In this document: positions 8,061-15,307 of the stretch, one piece after another
How positions within the stretch are numbered: position 1 is the first letter of the stretch
How the letters are laid out: every line of letters begins with the position of its first letter
Source of the DNA: PALSA-1316 sp964499365
GTDB lineage: Bacteria; Nitrospirota; Thermodesulfovibrionia; Thermodesulfovibrionales; UBA6898
DNA length: 64,000 bases
NCBI GenBank assembly: GCA_964499365.1
Contig: CAZCKU010000012.1
Location: 1-64,000, forward strand
Direction of reading: 5' to 3'
Position numbers and translations under genes: made by a program
Notes under the pieces: model-generated
Databases searched by the model: none
The model's input: only the letters and a program-made list of their open reading frames with translations
What the model was told of the DNA's origin: nothing

Positions 8061-9179
8061 CTACGGTTTCCAGTGTTCGGCAAAGTTGCCGTTCTTTGTT
8101 ACCCAGACGACATAGGGCGGGGCGGTGACGTCGCCCTTGTCGTTGAATTTGATCTTGCCCATGGCACCGTCGAACTCGGCGGTATGGAGTTTCTCGATCA
8201 CCGCCTTGCTGTCGGAGGTGTTGGCCTCCTTCATTGCGGTCAGCATGATCATGGCCGCGTCATAGGCATAGATCGAATAGGAGCCCTCCTTGCCGTACTT
8301 GGCCGTATAGCGGGCGATAAAATCCTTGGCGTGGGGAATATTATTGGGGTCAGGCGTAAACGTCAGGTAGGTCCCCTCTGCTGCCTGGGCCCCGGCGATC
8401 TTCACAAACTCCTCGGCGTAGGAGCCGTCGCCGCTCATAAAAGGCGCCTTGATCCCGAGTTCCTTTGCCTGTCTGACGAGCAGGCCCATCTCGGTATAGA
8501 TCCCTCCGAAGAAGATGAGCTCCGGCCCCTTCTCCCTGATCGAGGTCAGGACGCTCTTGAAGTCTTTGTCTCCCTGGACGATCCCGCCGTAGTAGACGAC
8601 CTCGACCTTGTCACCGAGGGCCTTTTTGAATTCGTCCGCGAGTCCCTGCCCGTAGGTCGTTTTGTCGTGGATCACGGCTGCCTTCTTCAGTTTGAGCTGG
8701 CTGATCACGAAATCGGCGCCGACCTTGCCCTGCTGGTCGTCCCTGCCGCAGACCCTGAAGACGCCCCTGTAGCCTTTTTCGGTGAGCTGCGGGTTGGTGG
8801 AACCGGGGGATATCATCGGGATGCCTGCCCGGTTATAGATGTCCGAGGCCGGGATGGAACAGCTTGAATTGAAATGACCGATTATCCCTGCTGCTCCTGC
8901 ATTGACGATTTTATTTGCGACCGAGACGGCCTGCTTCGGGTCGTGCTGGTCATCTTCGATGATCACTTCAATTTTCTTTCCGAGCAGTCCTCCTTTGGCG
9001 TTCCAGTCGTCCACGGCGAGGGAGACCCCGTTTCTGAAGTCCATCCCGAACCTGGACTGGTCCCCGGTCATCGGGCCTGCGATCCCGATCTTTATGACGC
9101 TTGAATCCTTCTTCTGGCAGCCGGCAACAAGCAGACAGGCCAAAATCAATAATGCCGTAATTGCTGAAATTCTTTTCAT
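8061..9179 (-). CDS. Branched-chain amino-acid-type ABC transporter substrate-binding lipoprotein
   Basis: 372 residues from the ATG at 9179, chosen because GGGAGGT lies just upstream and the protein then starts with a lipoprotein signal (MKRISAITALLILACLLVAG, lipobox cysteine next). The mature part is a type I periplasmic-binding fold of the LivJ/LivK group: KIGIAGPMTGDQSRFG, the paired VIIEDDQHDPKQAVSVA and GIIGHFNSSCSIPASDIY, and GIPMISPGSTNPQLT. Such proteins bind Leu/Ile/Val, other amino acids or amides outside the membrane. No permease or ATPase genes lie beside it, so it is an orphan binding protein in this window, and the ligand is open. Repeats flank the gene on both sides. Confidence 0.93.
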   Translation of the reverse strand: MKRISAITALLILACLLVAGCQKKDSSVIKIGIAGPMTGDQSRFGMDFRNGVSLAVDDWNAKGGLLGKKIEVIIEDDQHDPKQAVSVANKIVNAGAAGIIGHFNSSCSIPASDIYNRAGIPMISPGSTNPQLTEKGYRGVFRVCGRDDQQGKVGADFVISQLKLKKAAVIHDKTTYGQGLADEFKKALGDKVEVVYYGGIVQGDKDFKSVLTSIREKGPELIFFGGIYTEMGLLVRQAKELGIKAPFMSGDGSYAEEFVKIAGAQAAEGTYLTFTPDPNNIPHAKDFIARYTAKYGKEGSYSIYAYDAAMIMLTAMKEANTSDSKAVIEKLHTAEFDGAMGKIKFNDKGDVTAPPYVVWVTKNGNFAEHWKP

Positions 9180-9231
9180 TACAACCTCCCGTAGAAATAT
9201 ATGTATTCGTTGCATGTACGTTGAAAACGAT

Positions 9232-9315
9232 CTGGATCCACGGGTCAAGACCGGGGATGACGATTCTAAGTGGCTGCTTTGCCTGTCATTCCCGCAGGTT
9301 TGAAGCGGGAATCCA
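9232..9315. repeat. Pair of GTCATTCC-family repeats, copies 2 and 3 in inverted order
   Basis: CTGGATCC-x21-GATGACG at 9232-9262 and CTGTCATTCCCGC-x9-GCGGGAATCCAG at 9283-9315 are inverted relatives of each other. They lie between the binding-lipoprotein gene and thiE. The second copy is itself a hairpin (CCCGC pairing with GCGGG). Confidence 0.7.
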
Positions 9316-9329
9316 GTGAGATTTATGCC

Positions 9330-9977
9330 TTATGGCCTCTTCAGCATGTCTGCTGCAATCCGTGCGAAAGTTGCTGCGTTCTCCCTGATCTCACCCCGGC
9401 ATATCCCGGTTGCAACCGCAATGGCATCGGCCCCGGCGCTGAAGACAAATCGTGCTTTTTCAAGAGATATGCCGCCTATGGCCACGACAGGAATACTGAC
9501 ATTTTGTTTGATCAGGCGGAGATTGTCAAGGCCCTGGGCGGGCCCTGCGTCCTTGGTGGTGGTATGAAATATGGGGCCGAAGCCTATATAGTCGGCCCCG
9601 CCAGCCGCGGCGTCTCGCGCCTGCAGAAGGTTGTGGGTAGAAATGCCCACAGGCATGGTTCCGACCACCCTCCTGGCCTCCTTCAGGGGCAGGTCGTCCT
9701 GCCCGAGATGGAGGCCGTCGGCACCCACGGCAGCCGCGATATCCGCGTGGTCGTTTATGATGAGGGCCGCGTTGAAGGTGCGTGTCAGTGTCCTCAGTCC
9801 TGCCGCCTCCTCAAAGAGTTCTCTCCTGGTCCTGTCCTTGTCACGGTACTGTATTATTGTAATGCCTGCGTCGAGCACGGCCGAAACCATGTCGTATATC
9901 GGGAGGCTGCAATACGTCCGGTCGGTAATAAAGTAGATACCGGTGATCAGGGCCGGGGATGGCTTCAATTTACGCAC
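9330..9977 (-). CDS. thiE: Thiamine-phosphate synthase
   Basis: 215 residues. The TIM-barrel signature is complete: YFITDR near the start, IIQYRDKD, ALIINDHADIAAAVGADGLHLGQDDLP (split here as NDHADIA and GLHLGQDDLP), GISTHN, ADYIGFGPIFHTTTK and the phosphate-binding AIGGIS. It couples hydroxymethylpyrimidine diphosphate and the thiazole phosphate carboxylate to make thiamine phosphate. No other thi gene is nearby and no TPP riboswitch is visible upstream, so it appears to be a stand-alone gene. Confidence 0.95.
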   Translation of the reverse strand: MRKLKPSPALITGIYFITDRTYCSLPIYDMVSAVLDAGITIIQYRDKDRTRRELFEEAAGLRTLTRTFNAALIINDHADIAAAVGADGLHLGQDDLPLKEARRVVGTMPVGISTHNLLQARDAAAGGADYIGFGPIFHTTTKDAGPAQGLDNLRLIKQNVSIPVVAIGGISLEKARFVFSAGADAIAVATGICRGEIRENAATFARIAADMLKRP

Positions 9978-10120
9978 CAGCTTTCCGGCAGGTCATGAAA
10001 GACCGAACGGTGTTCGCTCGTAATGCCTGAGATCTGTTTTTAATGTCGCCTGTTATGTCCATCTGGCCGCTCCCTGGTTTTCCTGCTGGTAGTAACCCGG
10101 CAATAAAATGCCTTAATTTT

Positions 10121-10197
10121 GTTATTCCGGCTTGACCGGAATCTTACTTTGGTTTTGATATGTTAGGCCGTCCGATTCCCGACAAGCGAGGATGACG
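10121..10197. repeat. Degenerate GTCATTCC-family repeat, copy 4
   Basis: GTTATTCCGGCTTGACCGGAAT (10121-10142) is a short hairpin, followed about 40 bases on by CCGATTCCCGACAAGCGAGGATGACGG, the inverted partner. Less conserved than copies 1 to 3. Confidence 0.55.
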
Positions 10198-10283
10198 GCT
10201 TGCGCTATTTGCTTGCCGGTTTAATAGTGTAACAAATTATCCTTGCGTCGGCCATGCCTGCCCGTGTGCCCGACTCGGGCTGT

Positions 10284-10317
10284 TTTAATCTTCCTTTAAT
10301 CTTCCCTATGCTACGAT
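10284..10317 (+). promoter_or_regulatory. Tandem 11-bp direct repeat with -10 box, candidate OmpR-family operator and promoter
   Basis: TTTAATCTTCC occurs twice in perfect tandem (10284-10294, 10295-10305), followed by TATGCT/TACGAT (10307-10317) as a -10 candidate and no good -35. An 11-bp period matches the head-to-tail half sites of OmpR/PhoB-family regulators, which often replace the -35. The operon downstream encodes such a regulator. Confidence 0.5.
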
Positions 10318-10347
10318 GAACTCAGAACAGCAACAAAGGAGGAGATC

Positions 10348-10677
10348 ATGAAAAGATGTATCGGTATCCTGGCGGTACTGGTCCTGCTGGCCGGGGCCGG
10401 AACAGCTTTGGGAAGCGACCGCGCAAGGCACGGGGGAGGAGAGGCTGAAGAAACGGGACACCATAGTGGCAAGGTCTACGGAACAATCCGGAAAATGCCC
10501 GAGGGACCTGTCGGGATCTGGCAGGTGAACGGCAGGGAGATCAGCGTGACAGGCGACACGCGTATCAGGGAAAAACACGGGAAGGCCGAGGTCGGCGCCT
10601 ACGTCGAGATAAAAGGGATTCTCTCAGGCAGAATGCTTGTTGCGAGGGAGATAGAGGTAAAGAGGGCGAGACCGTAG
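10348..10677 (+). CDS. Small exported DUF5666-like protein
   Basis: 109 residues with a signal peptide (MKRCIGILAVLVLLAGAGTA, cleavage probably after ALG near 23). After a His/Gly-rich linker comes one compact beta domain of about 65 residues: KVYGTIRKMPEGPVGIWQVN, EISVTGDTRIREKHG, VGAYVEIKGI, MLVAREIEVKR. This pattern fits DUF5666. An AAAGGAGGAG ribosome-binding site supports the start. It is the first gene of a probable operon with cytochrome b561 and a two-component pair. A periplasmic accessory role to that membrane cytochrome or to metal sensing is plausible, but its function is unknown. Confidence 0.8.
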   Translation: MKRCIGILAVLVLLAGAGTALGSDRARHGGGEAEETGHHSGKVYGTIRKMPEGPVGIWQVNGREISVTGDTRIREKHGKAEVGAYVEIKGILSGRMLVAREIEVKRARP

Positions 10678-10745
10678 AAGGGTGGGGGATCTTACCCCGC
10701 GACAGAACTATATAGTGAACATGATCAGGATGAGGAGGAAATAGA

Positions 10746-11363
10746 ATGAACGACATGCGGAATACTGCGGACAGCGTGAACAGACAGGGCGAGGCCCCTC
10801 TCGGCCCGCTTGCGATCCTGGTTCACCTGGGTCTTGTTTTGCTGGGCATCGCCGCCCTGCTTACGGGCGGGTTCGCCGATGACTATAAGAGAATTGAACA
10901 TGCAGGCTTTACGCTGCACAGCTGGATCGGGATGGGAGCAGCCGTCGTCATTGTTCTCCGGGTGCTTCTGGGATTGGCCGGTCCCCGAAACCTGCGGTTT
11001 ACCGGCTGGGTTCCCTTGACCAGGGAGAGGATGCGTCTCGTCCTGGAGGACCTTTCGGGCCTCCTGAAGTTCCGGATGCCGGAGCGTCCCTCGCATCAGG
11101 GACTGGCCGGACTGGTTCAGACCTTTGGCCTGTCGGTCTTTTTTCTCATGGCACTGACCGGTGCATCTATGTTCTTCCTGCTTGAGCCTGGACAGAGGTC
11201 GACGGGTCTGCTCCATTCGGTAAAGGAAGTGCATGAAGTCGGAGAACTGCTTATTCCGCTATTCCTCTCGATGCATGGCGGGGCCGTTCTCCTGCATGCC
11301 CTGCGCGGACGCCACCTGTGGCGCAAGATGCTCTTTTTACGCGAGGCGGCAGTCAATGATTAG
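10746..11363 (+). CDS. Cytochrome b561-type di-haem membrane protein
   Basis: 205 residues with four hydrophobic segments (about 22-42, 57-77, 120-143, 165-190). Histidines suitable as haem ligands lie in the helices or at their edges: H27, H52 and H59 in the first half, H158 and H179 or H187 in the second. This matches the bacterial cytochrome b561/Ni-Fe hydrogenase b-type fold, which moves electrons across the inner membrane between quinones and a periplasmic partner. It is preceded by GAGGAGGAAAT. Neighbours are a small exported protein and a two-component pair of QseBC/CusRS type. The physiological partner is not evident. Confidence 0.85.
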   Translation: MNDMRNTADSVNRQGEAPLGPLAILVHLGLVLLGIAALLTGGFADDYKRIEHAGFTLHSWIGMGAAVVIVLRVLLGLAGPRNLRFTGWVPLTRERMRLVLEDLSGLLKFRMPERPSHQGLAGLVQTFGLSVFFLMALTGASMFFLLEPGQRSTGLLHSVKEVHEVGELLIPLFLSMHGGAVLLHALRGRHLWRKMLFLREAAVND

Positions 11364-11396
11364 AGTCGCGGCGAACGCTCCTGCCCTGTATTGATT

Positions 11397-11437
11397 GAGA
11401 AGGAGGGTACCGCAGGAAGAATGGTACCCTCCTTCTC
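11397..11437. other. 15-bp perfect hairpin between cytochrome b561 and regulator genes
   Basis: GAGAAGGAGGGTACC (11397-11411) and GGTACCCTCCTTCTC (11423-11437) form a perfect stem with an 11-base loop. Neither strand has a T run after it, so it is not a classic terminator. It may set the ratio between the upstream genes and the regulator genes, protect an mRNA end, or bind a protein. It ends 34 bases before the regulator ATG. Confidence 0.75.
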
Positions 11438-11471
11438 CGTATGCTACAATCACGGAGAGAGCGGAGCACGC

Positions 11472-12146
11472 ATGAAAATCCTGATTATAGAAGATGAAAA
11501 GAGATTGGCCGGGATCATAAAGCAGGGGCTTCAGGAGAATGCCTTTGCCGTTGACCTGTCGCATGACGGAGAGGAAGGTCTGCATATGGCTGAGAGCTAT
11601 CCGTACGACGCGGTCCTCCTGGACCTCTCCCTGCCTGTCAAGGACGGGCTGACGGTCCTCGGCGAGCTGCGGGCAAAGAATATCGACGTCCCCGTCCTGA
11701 TCATTACAGCCCGGGGAGAACTCGGCGACAGGATCAGCGGCCTGAATATGGGGGCCGACGACTATATCGCCAAACCCTTCGATTTTTCGGAACTCCTTGC
11801 GAGGCTGAAATCGGTGATACGGCGGGCCAAGGGTAGGCCCTCGCCCCTTATCGAGATAGGCGATATGACGATTGATACCAACGCCCGGACCGTTAGGAGG
11901 GCGGGCAGGGAGATACGTCTCTCCGCGACTGAATACGGACTCCTCGAATATCTTGCGCTGAACAGCAACAGGGTGATCAGCAGGACAGAGCTTGTCGAGC
12001 ACGTCTATGACAGGGACTCAGACCGCGACAGCAACGTGATCGATGTCTATATCAGCTATCTCAGGAAGAAGCTCGACAGCGGTCCCGGCAGGCAGCTCAT
12101 CCAGACGATGAGAGGCGCGGGCTATGTCCTGAAGGACGACCGGTGA
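11472..12146 (+). CDS. OmpR/PhoB-family response regulator
   Basis: 224 residues from the ATG at 11472. An upstream in-frame TTG would run through the hairpin and is rejected. The receiver has E7, D8, phospho-acceptor D51 (VLLDLSLPVKDG) and the switch lysine in YIAKPFD. The winged-helix C-terminal domain (about 125-222) contains LSATEYGLLEYLA, VISRTELVEHVYD, VIDVYISYLRKKLD and the wing IQTMRGAGYVL. It binds head-to-tail repeats, and the 11-bp tandem repeat at 10284-10305 is a likely site. It overlaps the kinase gene by four bases. Relatives include QseB, CusR and PmrA; the stimulus is unknown. Confidence 0.95.
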   Translation: MKILIIEDEKRLAGIIKQGLQENAFAVDLSHDGEEGLHMAESYPYDAVLLDLSLPVKDGLTVLGELRAKNIDVPVLIITARGELGDRISGLNMGADDYIAKPFDFSELLARLKSVIRRAKGRPSPLIEIGDMTIDTNARTVRRAGREIRLSATEYGLLEYLALNSNRVISRTELVEHVYDRDSDRDSNVIDVYISYLRKKLDSGPGRQLIQTMRGAGYVLKDDR

Positions 12147-13549
12147 AGAGGCTGCTTGCGTCCATAAAGGGGCGGATATTCCTCTGGCTGTTCGCCGTCA
12201 CCTCGTTTCTTTTGATCGCCCTCGGCCTGCTTCTTTACCGCGAGGCCAGAAAGATCGTCTTCGGCGCCATGGATAATACGCTCCACTCCAAGGCTCAGGT
12301 TATCACCGGACTTCTGCATGAGGAACACGGGGCCATGGAACTTGAGCTCTCTGAAGTCATCTCCGGAGAGTACACGATCCCCCGTTCCGGCCATTACTAC
12401 AAGGTCCTGATGGACGGAAAGATACTCGCGTCGTCGCCGTCACTGGTGGAGAGCGGCTTTGACCTTGCCTCTGGCAAGCCTGAAGCAGTCAATGAACAAT
12501 TGAAAGAGAAGATCTTCACGTCCATGGGGCCTGATGGTGAACCGCTGCGTGTGCTCATGCAGGATGTACAGGCCTTCGGCAAGTCTTTTGAAGTCTTCGT
12601 TGCCGAGAGCCTGGGCGGGAGTATCAGGATGGTCGAGGCATTTGGAAGATTTCTGATCCTGGCCACGGTTATCAGCATACTGATCGTCTGTCTGACCGGT
12701 CTCTGGATCGCAAAACGGTCGCTCGCCCCACTGGCTGACTTCTCCGGCAGGATACGGACCATTACGCACCAGACCCTCGGCCGGAGGCTCGGGGCATCGA
12801 CCGAGACACAGGAGCTGACTGTCCTGGCCGATTCATTTAATGCGATGCTCGACCGCCTGCAGAAGGCGTTCGCAACCGAGAGACGGCTTATTGCCGATGC
12901 CTCACATGAACTGAAGACGCCGGTGTCGGTCATCAGGGCCCAGTGCGATGTCACGCTCCAGAGGAAGAGGGAAGAGTCAGAATATATTGAGACGATCAGA
13001 ACGATCAGGTCGGTGACGGATACCATGAACGCCGTGGTGAGAGACCTCCTCTCCCTGGCCCGTCTCGACTCGGCCATCCTCTCCCCCCCGGATATAACCG
13101 ATATCCCGCTAAAGGACTGCATCGGCCATGCGCTGCTGCTGCTGGAGCCCCTTGCTGCGGAGAGACGGATACGCATCACGACCGGCATCGAAGATGCCAT
13201 TACCGTAAGGGGCGACAGGGACAGGCTCACCGAGGCCTTTCTGAATATCCTCGAAAACGCGATAAAATACAGCGGCGAACATGGCCTCGTGGAGGTCTCA
13301 GCCGTAAGGGGCGACGGCAAGGCAACGGTTTTGGTCAGGGATTCCGGCAAGGGCATTAAGAAGGACGATCTGGAGAGGATCTGCGACCGCTTCTTCCGGG
13401 GAGACGCCGCGCGGAACACGGAAGGGACGGGTCTCGGTCTCAGCATTGCAAAGGCGATCGTCGAGGTGCACGGGGGCGGAATCAGGATCGAGAGCGAAGA
13501 GGGGAGGGGAACTACCTGCACCGTTGTGCTTCCGGAGAAACAGCCCTGA
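12143..13549 (+). CDS. Sensor histidine kinase, CusS/QseC-like
   Basis: 468 residues starting from a GTG that overlaps the regulator stop (GTGA). Membrane segments at about 12-32 and 168-188 flank a periplasmic sensor of about 135 residues. Then come HAMP (about 190-240), a phospho-acceptor H255 in ADASHELKTPVSVI, and the catalytic domain with NILENAIKYS, RDSGKGI, FFRGDAARNTEGTGLGLSI. It should phosphorylate the adjacent OmpR-type regulator. Translational coupling and the operon with cytochrome b561 suggest it monitors an envelope condition such as metal or redox state, which is inference. Confidence 0.95.
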   Translation: MKRLLASIKGRIFLWLFAVTSFLLIALGLLLYREARKIVFGAMDNTLHSKAQVITGLLHEEHGAMELELSEVISGEYTIPRSGHYYKVLMDGKILASSPSLVESGFDLASGKPEAVNEQLKEKIFTSMGPDGEPLRVLMQDVQAFGKSFEVFVAESLGGSIRMVEAFGRFLILATVISILIVCLTGLWIAKRSLAPLADFSGRIRTITHQTLGRRLGASTETQELTVLADSFNAMLDRLQKAFATERRLIADASHELKTPVSVIRAQCDVTLQRKREESEYIETIRTIRSVTDTMNAVVRDLLSLARLDSAILSPPDITDIPLKDCIGHALLLLEPLAAERRIRITTGIEDAITVRGDRDRLTEAFLNILENAIKYSGEHGLVEVSAVRGDGKATVLVRDSGKGIKKDDLERICDRFFRGDAARNTEGTGLGLSIAKAIVEVHGGGIRIESEEGRGTTCTVVLPEKQP

Positions 13550-13880
13550 GCTGCCAACCGGCGCAGACCATCCTCATCTTTCTCACGCTCTGGGTCCGGG
13601 TCTTACAGAGGGGGGAAAAGCCGACAGGCAGCTTTATCTTGCAACCCTCCGGGTAATTATTGAAGAGGATCTGATAACGACTGCTGACTGAGACGAAAGG
13701 GTTTGTTTATATAAACATTTAATAGCTTCTATCAAACTTTGATGAGTACCTGGCCTGCATATCCTCATTATGAGGGGGGGGAATTCTTTTGAATCAACCG
13801 GTTCTCGTCTTCGGTTCCCTGGCCCGAATTATGCACCCCCTACTGACAGCACAGATCGAACTTTTCAAAGGGGGATTGTC
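13550..13880. other. 331-base intergenic region after the CusS-like kinase
   Basis: Contains an AT-rich island at about 13700-13750 with a TATATAAA stretch and a small inverted repeat TCAAA-C-TTTGA (13733-13743), probably the promoter zone of the small protein gene at 13881. No coding potential is convincing. Confidence 0.5.
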
Positions 13881-14132
13881 ATGGCACAGACAGACAGGAA
13901 CCGGGTAGCGAATATTCGATGCGTGATCAGGAACGGCAAGGCGTATCTGGCGGCAGGGGAGAGACATCCGGGGGACTGCGAGGGCGAGTGTACCACCTGC
14001 AGCAGTTTTCATGGGGTGGACATTACACAGGTAGGTCAGCCGTATCTTGAGGGAGATTGCTGGAATGTTGAATCCCTGGGTGCGCGGCCCGCTGGGGCTG
14101 CTTTGAACGCGGACGGTTCCTGGTTCCACTGA
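13881..14132 (+). CDS. Small cysteine-rich hypothetical protein
   Basis: 83 residues from the ATG at 13881, which has GGGGGAT upstream. Longer in-frame versions from 13770 lack a ribosome-binding site. Five cysteines are present (14, 33, 37, 40, 60), including C-x3-C-x2-C in the middle, which could bind a metal or form disulfides. No signal peptide or membrane segment is seen. The protein is rich in Gly and polar residues and ends in WFH. I do not recognise a family. It stands alone between a plus-strand kinase and the minus-strand pilT gene. Confidence 0.6.
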   Translation: MAQTDRNRVANIRCVIRNGKAYLAAGERHPGDCEGECTTCSSFHGVDITQVGQPYLEGDCWNVESLGARPAGAALNADGSWFH

Positions 14133-14173
14133 TACAGAGATTACCGCAGGATCAAACGTCGGACTGCATCACA

Positions 14174-15241
14174 CTACGAATAGAGAAGCTTCCGCTCGAG
14201 GTCTGTCGAGCGTGAAATCCTTTTTGCCTCGTCGAGGGTGATAACCTCCTGCTTGCAGAGATTGATCAGGTGCTGGTCGAGGGTCTGCATCTGGTATTCG
14301 TCCCGCCCCTTTTCAATATATTGTTCGATATCATCGAGATGCCCGTCGCGGATGCAGGTCTTGATGGTCGAGGTGGCGTACATGACCTCCATGGCAGGGA
14401 TTACCGCCTCCCCGGTTTTGGCTCTTACCAGCCGCAGGGAAATGGTGCCGACCAGGATTTCGGCCAGCCTGTGACGGATGTTTTCCTGCACCTGCGTCGG
14501 GAAGTGCCCCACGATACGGTTGATCGTGGAGGCTGCGCTGTGCGTGTGCAGGGTAGAAAGCACCAGATGCCCGGTCTCTGCTGCCTTGATGCAGGAGTCG
14601 ATCGTTTCATGGTCGCGCATTTCTCCTACCATGATGACATCAGGGTCCATGCGCATCGCTGCCTTCAGGGCGCCGCTGAACCCGTCCGTGTCAATGCCTA
14701 CTTCCCTCTGGATGATGCAGCTCTTGTTTGAATGGAAAATAAACTCTATCGGGTCCTCGATCGTGATAATGCTGTAATTGAAATTGTCGTTGATGTGCCG
14801 GATCATCGAGGCCAGTGTGGTGGATTTGCCGTTTCCGGTCGGACCGCACACCAGGATCAGTCCGTTCGGTGCCTTGGTTATGCTCCCCAGGACCGGCGGG
14901 AGATGCAGCTCCTCGAAGGTGCCGATGTGATGGGGGATGACCCTCATGACCAGGCCGATATTGCCTCTCTGCCGGAAGATGCTGACCCTGAAACGGCCTA
15001 CGTTCGACAGATTATAGGAGGTGTCGAATTCCTTGAGATTTTCCGGCAGCTGCCTGCCCTGCTGCTCCATAACCGTCGAGGCGATGAATTCAGTGTCCTT
15101 GCGTGTCAGGTTGCTGAGCTTGGAGCGGATCAGATGGCCGCGGGCCCTGAAGATCGGAGGATTGTCCACTTCGAAGTGGATGTCCGAGACCCTCTTTTCG
15201 AAGGCGATCTCGAGTATCTGCGTTAACGTTGCAATATCCAT
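14174..15241 (-). CDS. pilT: PilT/PilU-type pilus retraction ATPase
   Basis: 355 residues. It carries the N-terminal PAS-like part, Walker A GPTGNGKS at 133-140, the Asp box IITIEDPIEF (158-167), Walker B DPDVIMVGEMRD (199-210) and the His box LVLSTLHTHSAAST. These hexameric ATPases depolymerise type IV pili for twitching motility. Typical PilT has GPTGSGKST; the Asn here and the GTISLRLVRAKTG segment lean somewhat towards PilU or a diverged paralogue. No pilin or assembly genes are in the window. It follows a DUF4388 protein of a kind often tied to polarity and motility signalling, and the Roadblock/MglA proteins elsewhere in the window fit that picture. Confidence 0.9.
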   Translation of the reverse strand: MDIATLTQILEIAFEKRVSDIHFEVDNPPIFRARGHLIRSKLSNLTRKDTEFIASTVMEQQGRQLPENLKEFDTSYNLSNVGRFRVSIFRQRGNIGLVMRVIPHHIGTFEELHLPPVLGSITKAPNGLILVCGPTGNGKSTTLASMIRHINDNFNYSIITIEDPIEFIFHSNKSCIIQREVGIDTDGFSGALKAAMRMDPDVIMVGEMRDHETIDSCIKAAETGHLVLSTLHTHSAASTINRIVGHFPTQVQENIRHRLAEILVGTISLRLVRAKTGEAVIPAMEVMYATSTIKTCIRDGHLDDIEQYIEKGRDEYQMQTLDQHLINLCKQEVITLDEAKRISRSTDLERKLLYS

Positions 15242-15307
15242 GGCTGTTTACCTATTGAATGTAACTGGAATTTCCCGCCTGTGTCAAGGTTCAGACTTCT
15301 TTTCGGT

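Larger units (their letters stand above)
9978..10347. other. 370-base divergent intergenic region between thiE and the cytochrome b561 operon
   Basis: Holds a degenerate GTCATTCC-family repeat (10121-10197) and, at its right end, a tandem 11-bp repeat with a -10-like box ahead of the gene at 10348. Near 10028 there is a CTGAGAT that recalls the TPP riboswitch, but on the wrong strand for thiE and without the rest of the fold. No gene is supported here. Confidence 0.6.

Noticed and set aside
5202..9977. Treating mqnA, rtcB and archease as a functional pathway cluster
   Set aside because: rtcB and archease belong together, but mqnA is only translationally coupled; no other menaquinone gene is nearby.
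9978..10080. Possible TPP riboswitch upstream of thiE (a CTGAGAT sequence near 10028)
   Set aside because: It lies on the strand opposite to thiE, and the second conserved half of the thi-box is absent on both strands.
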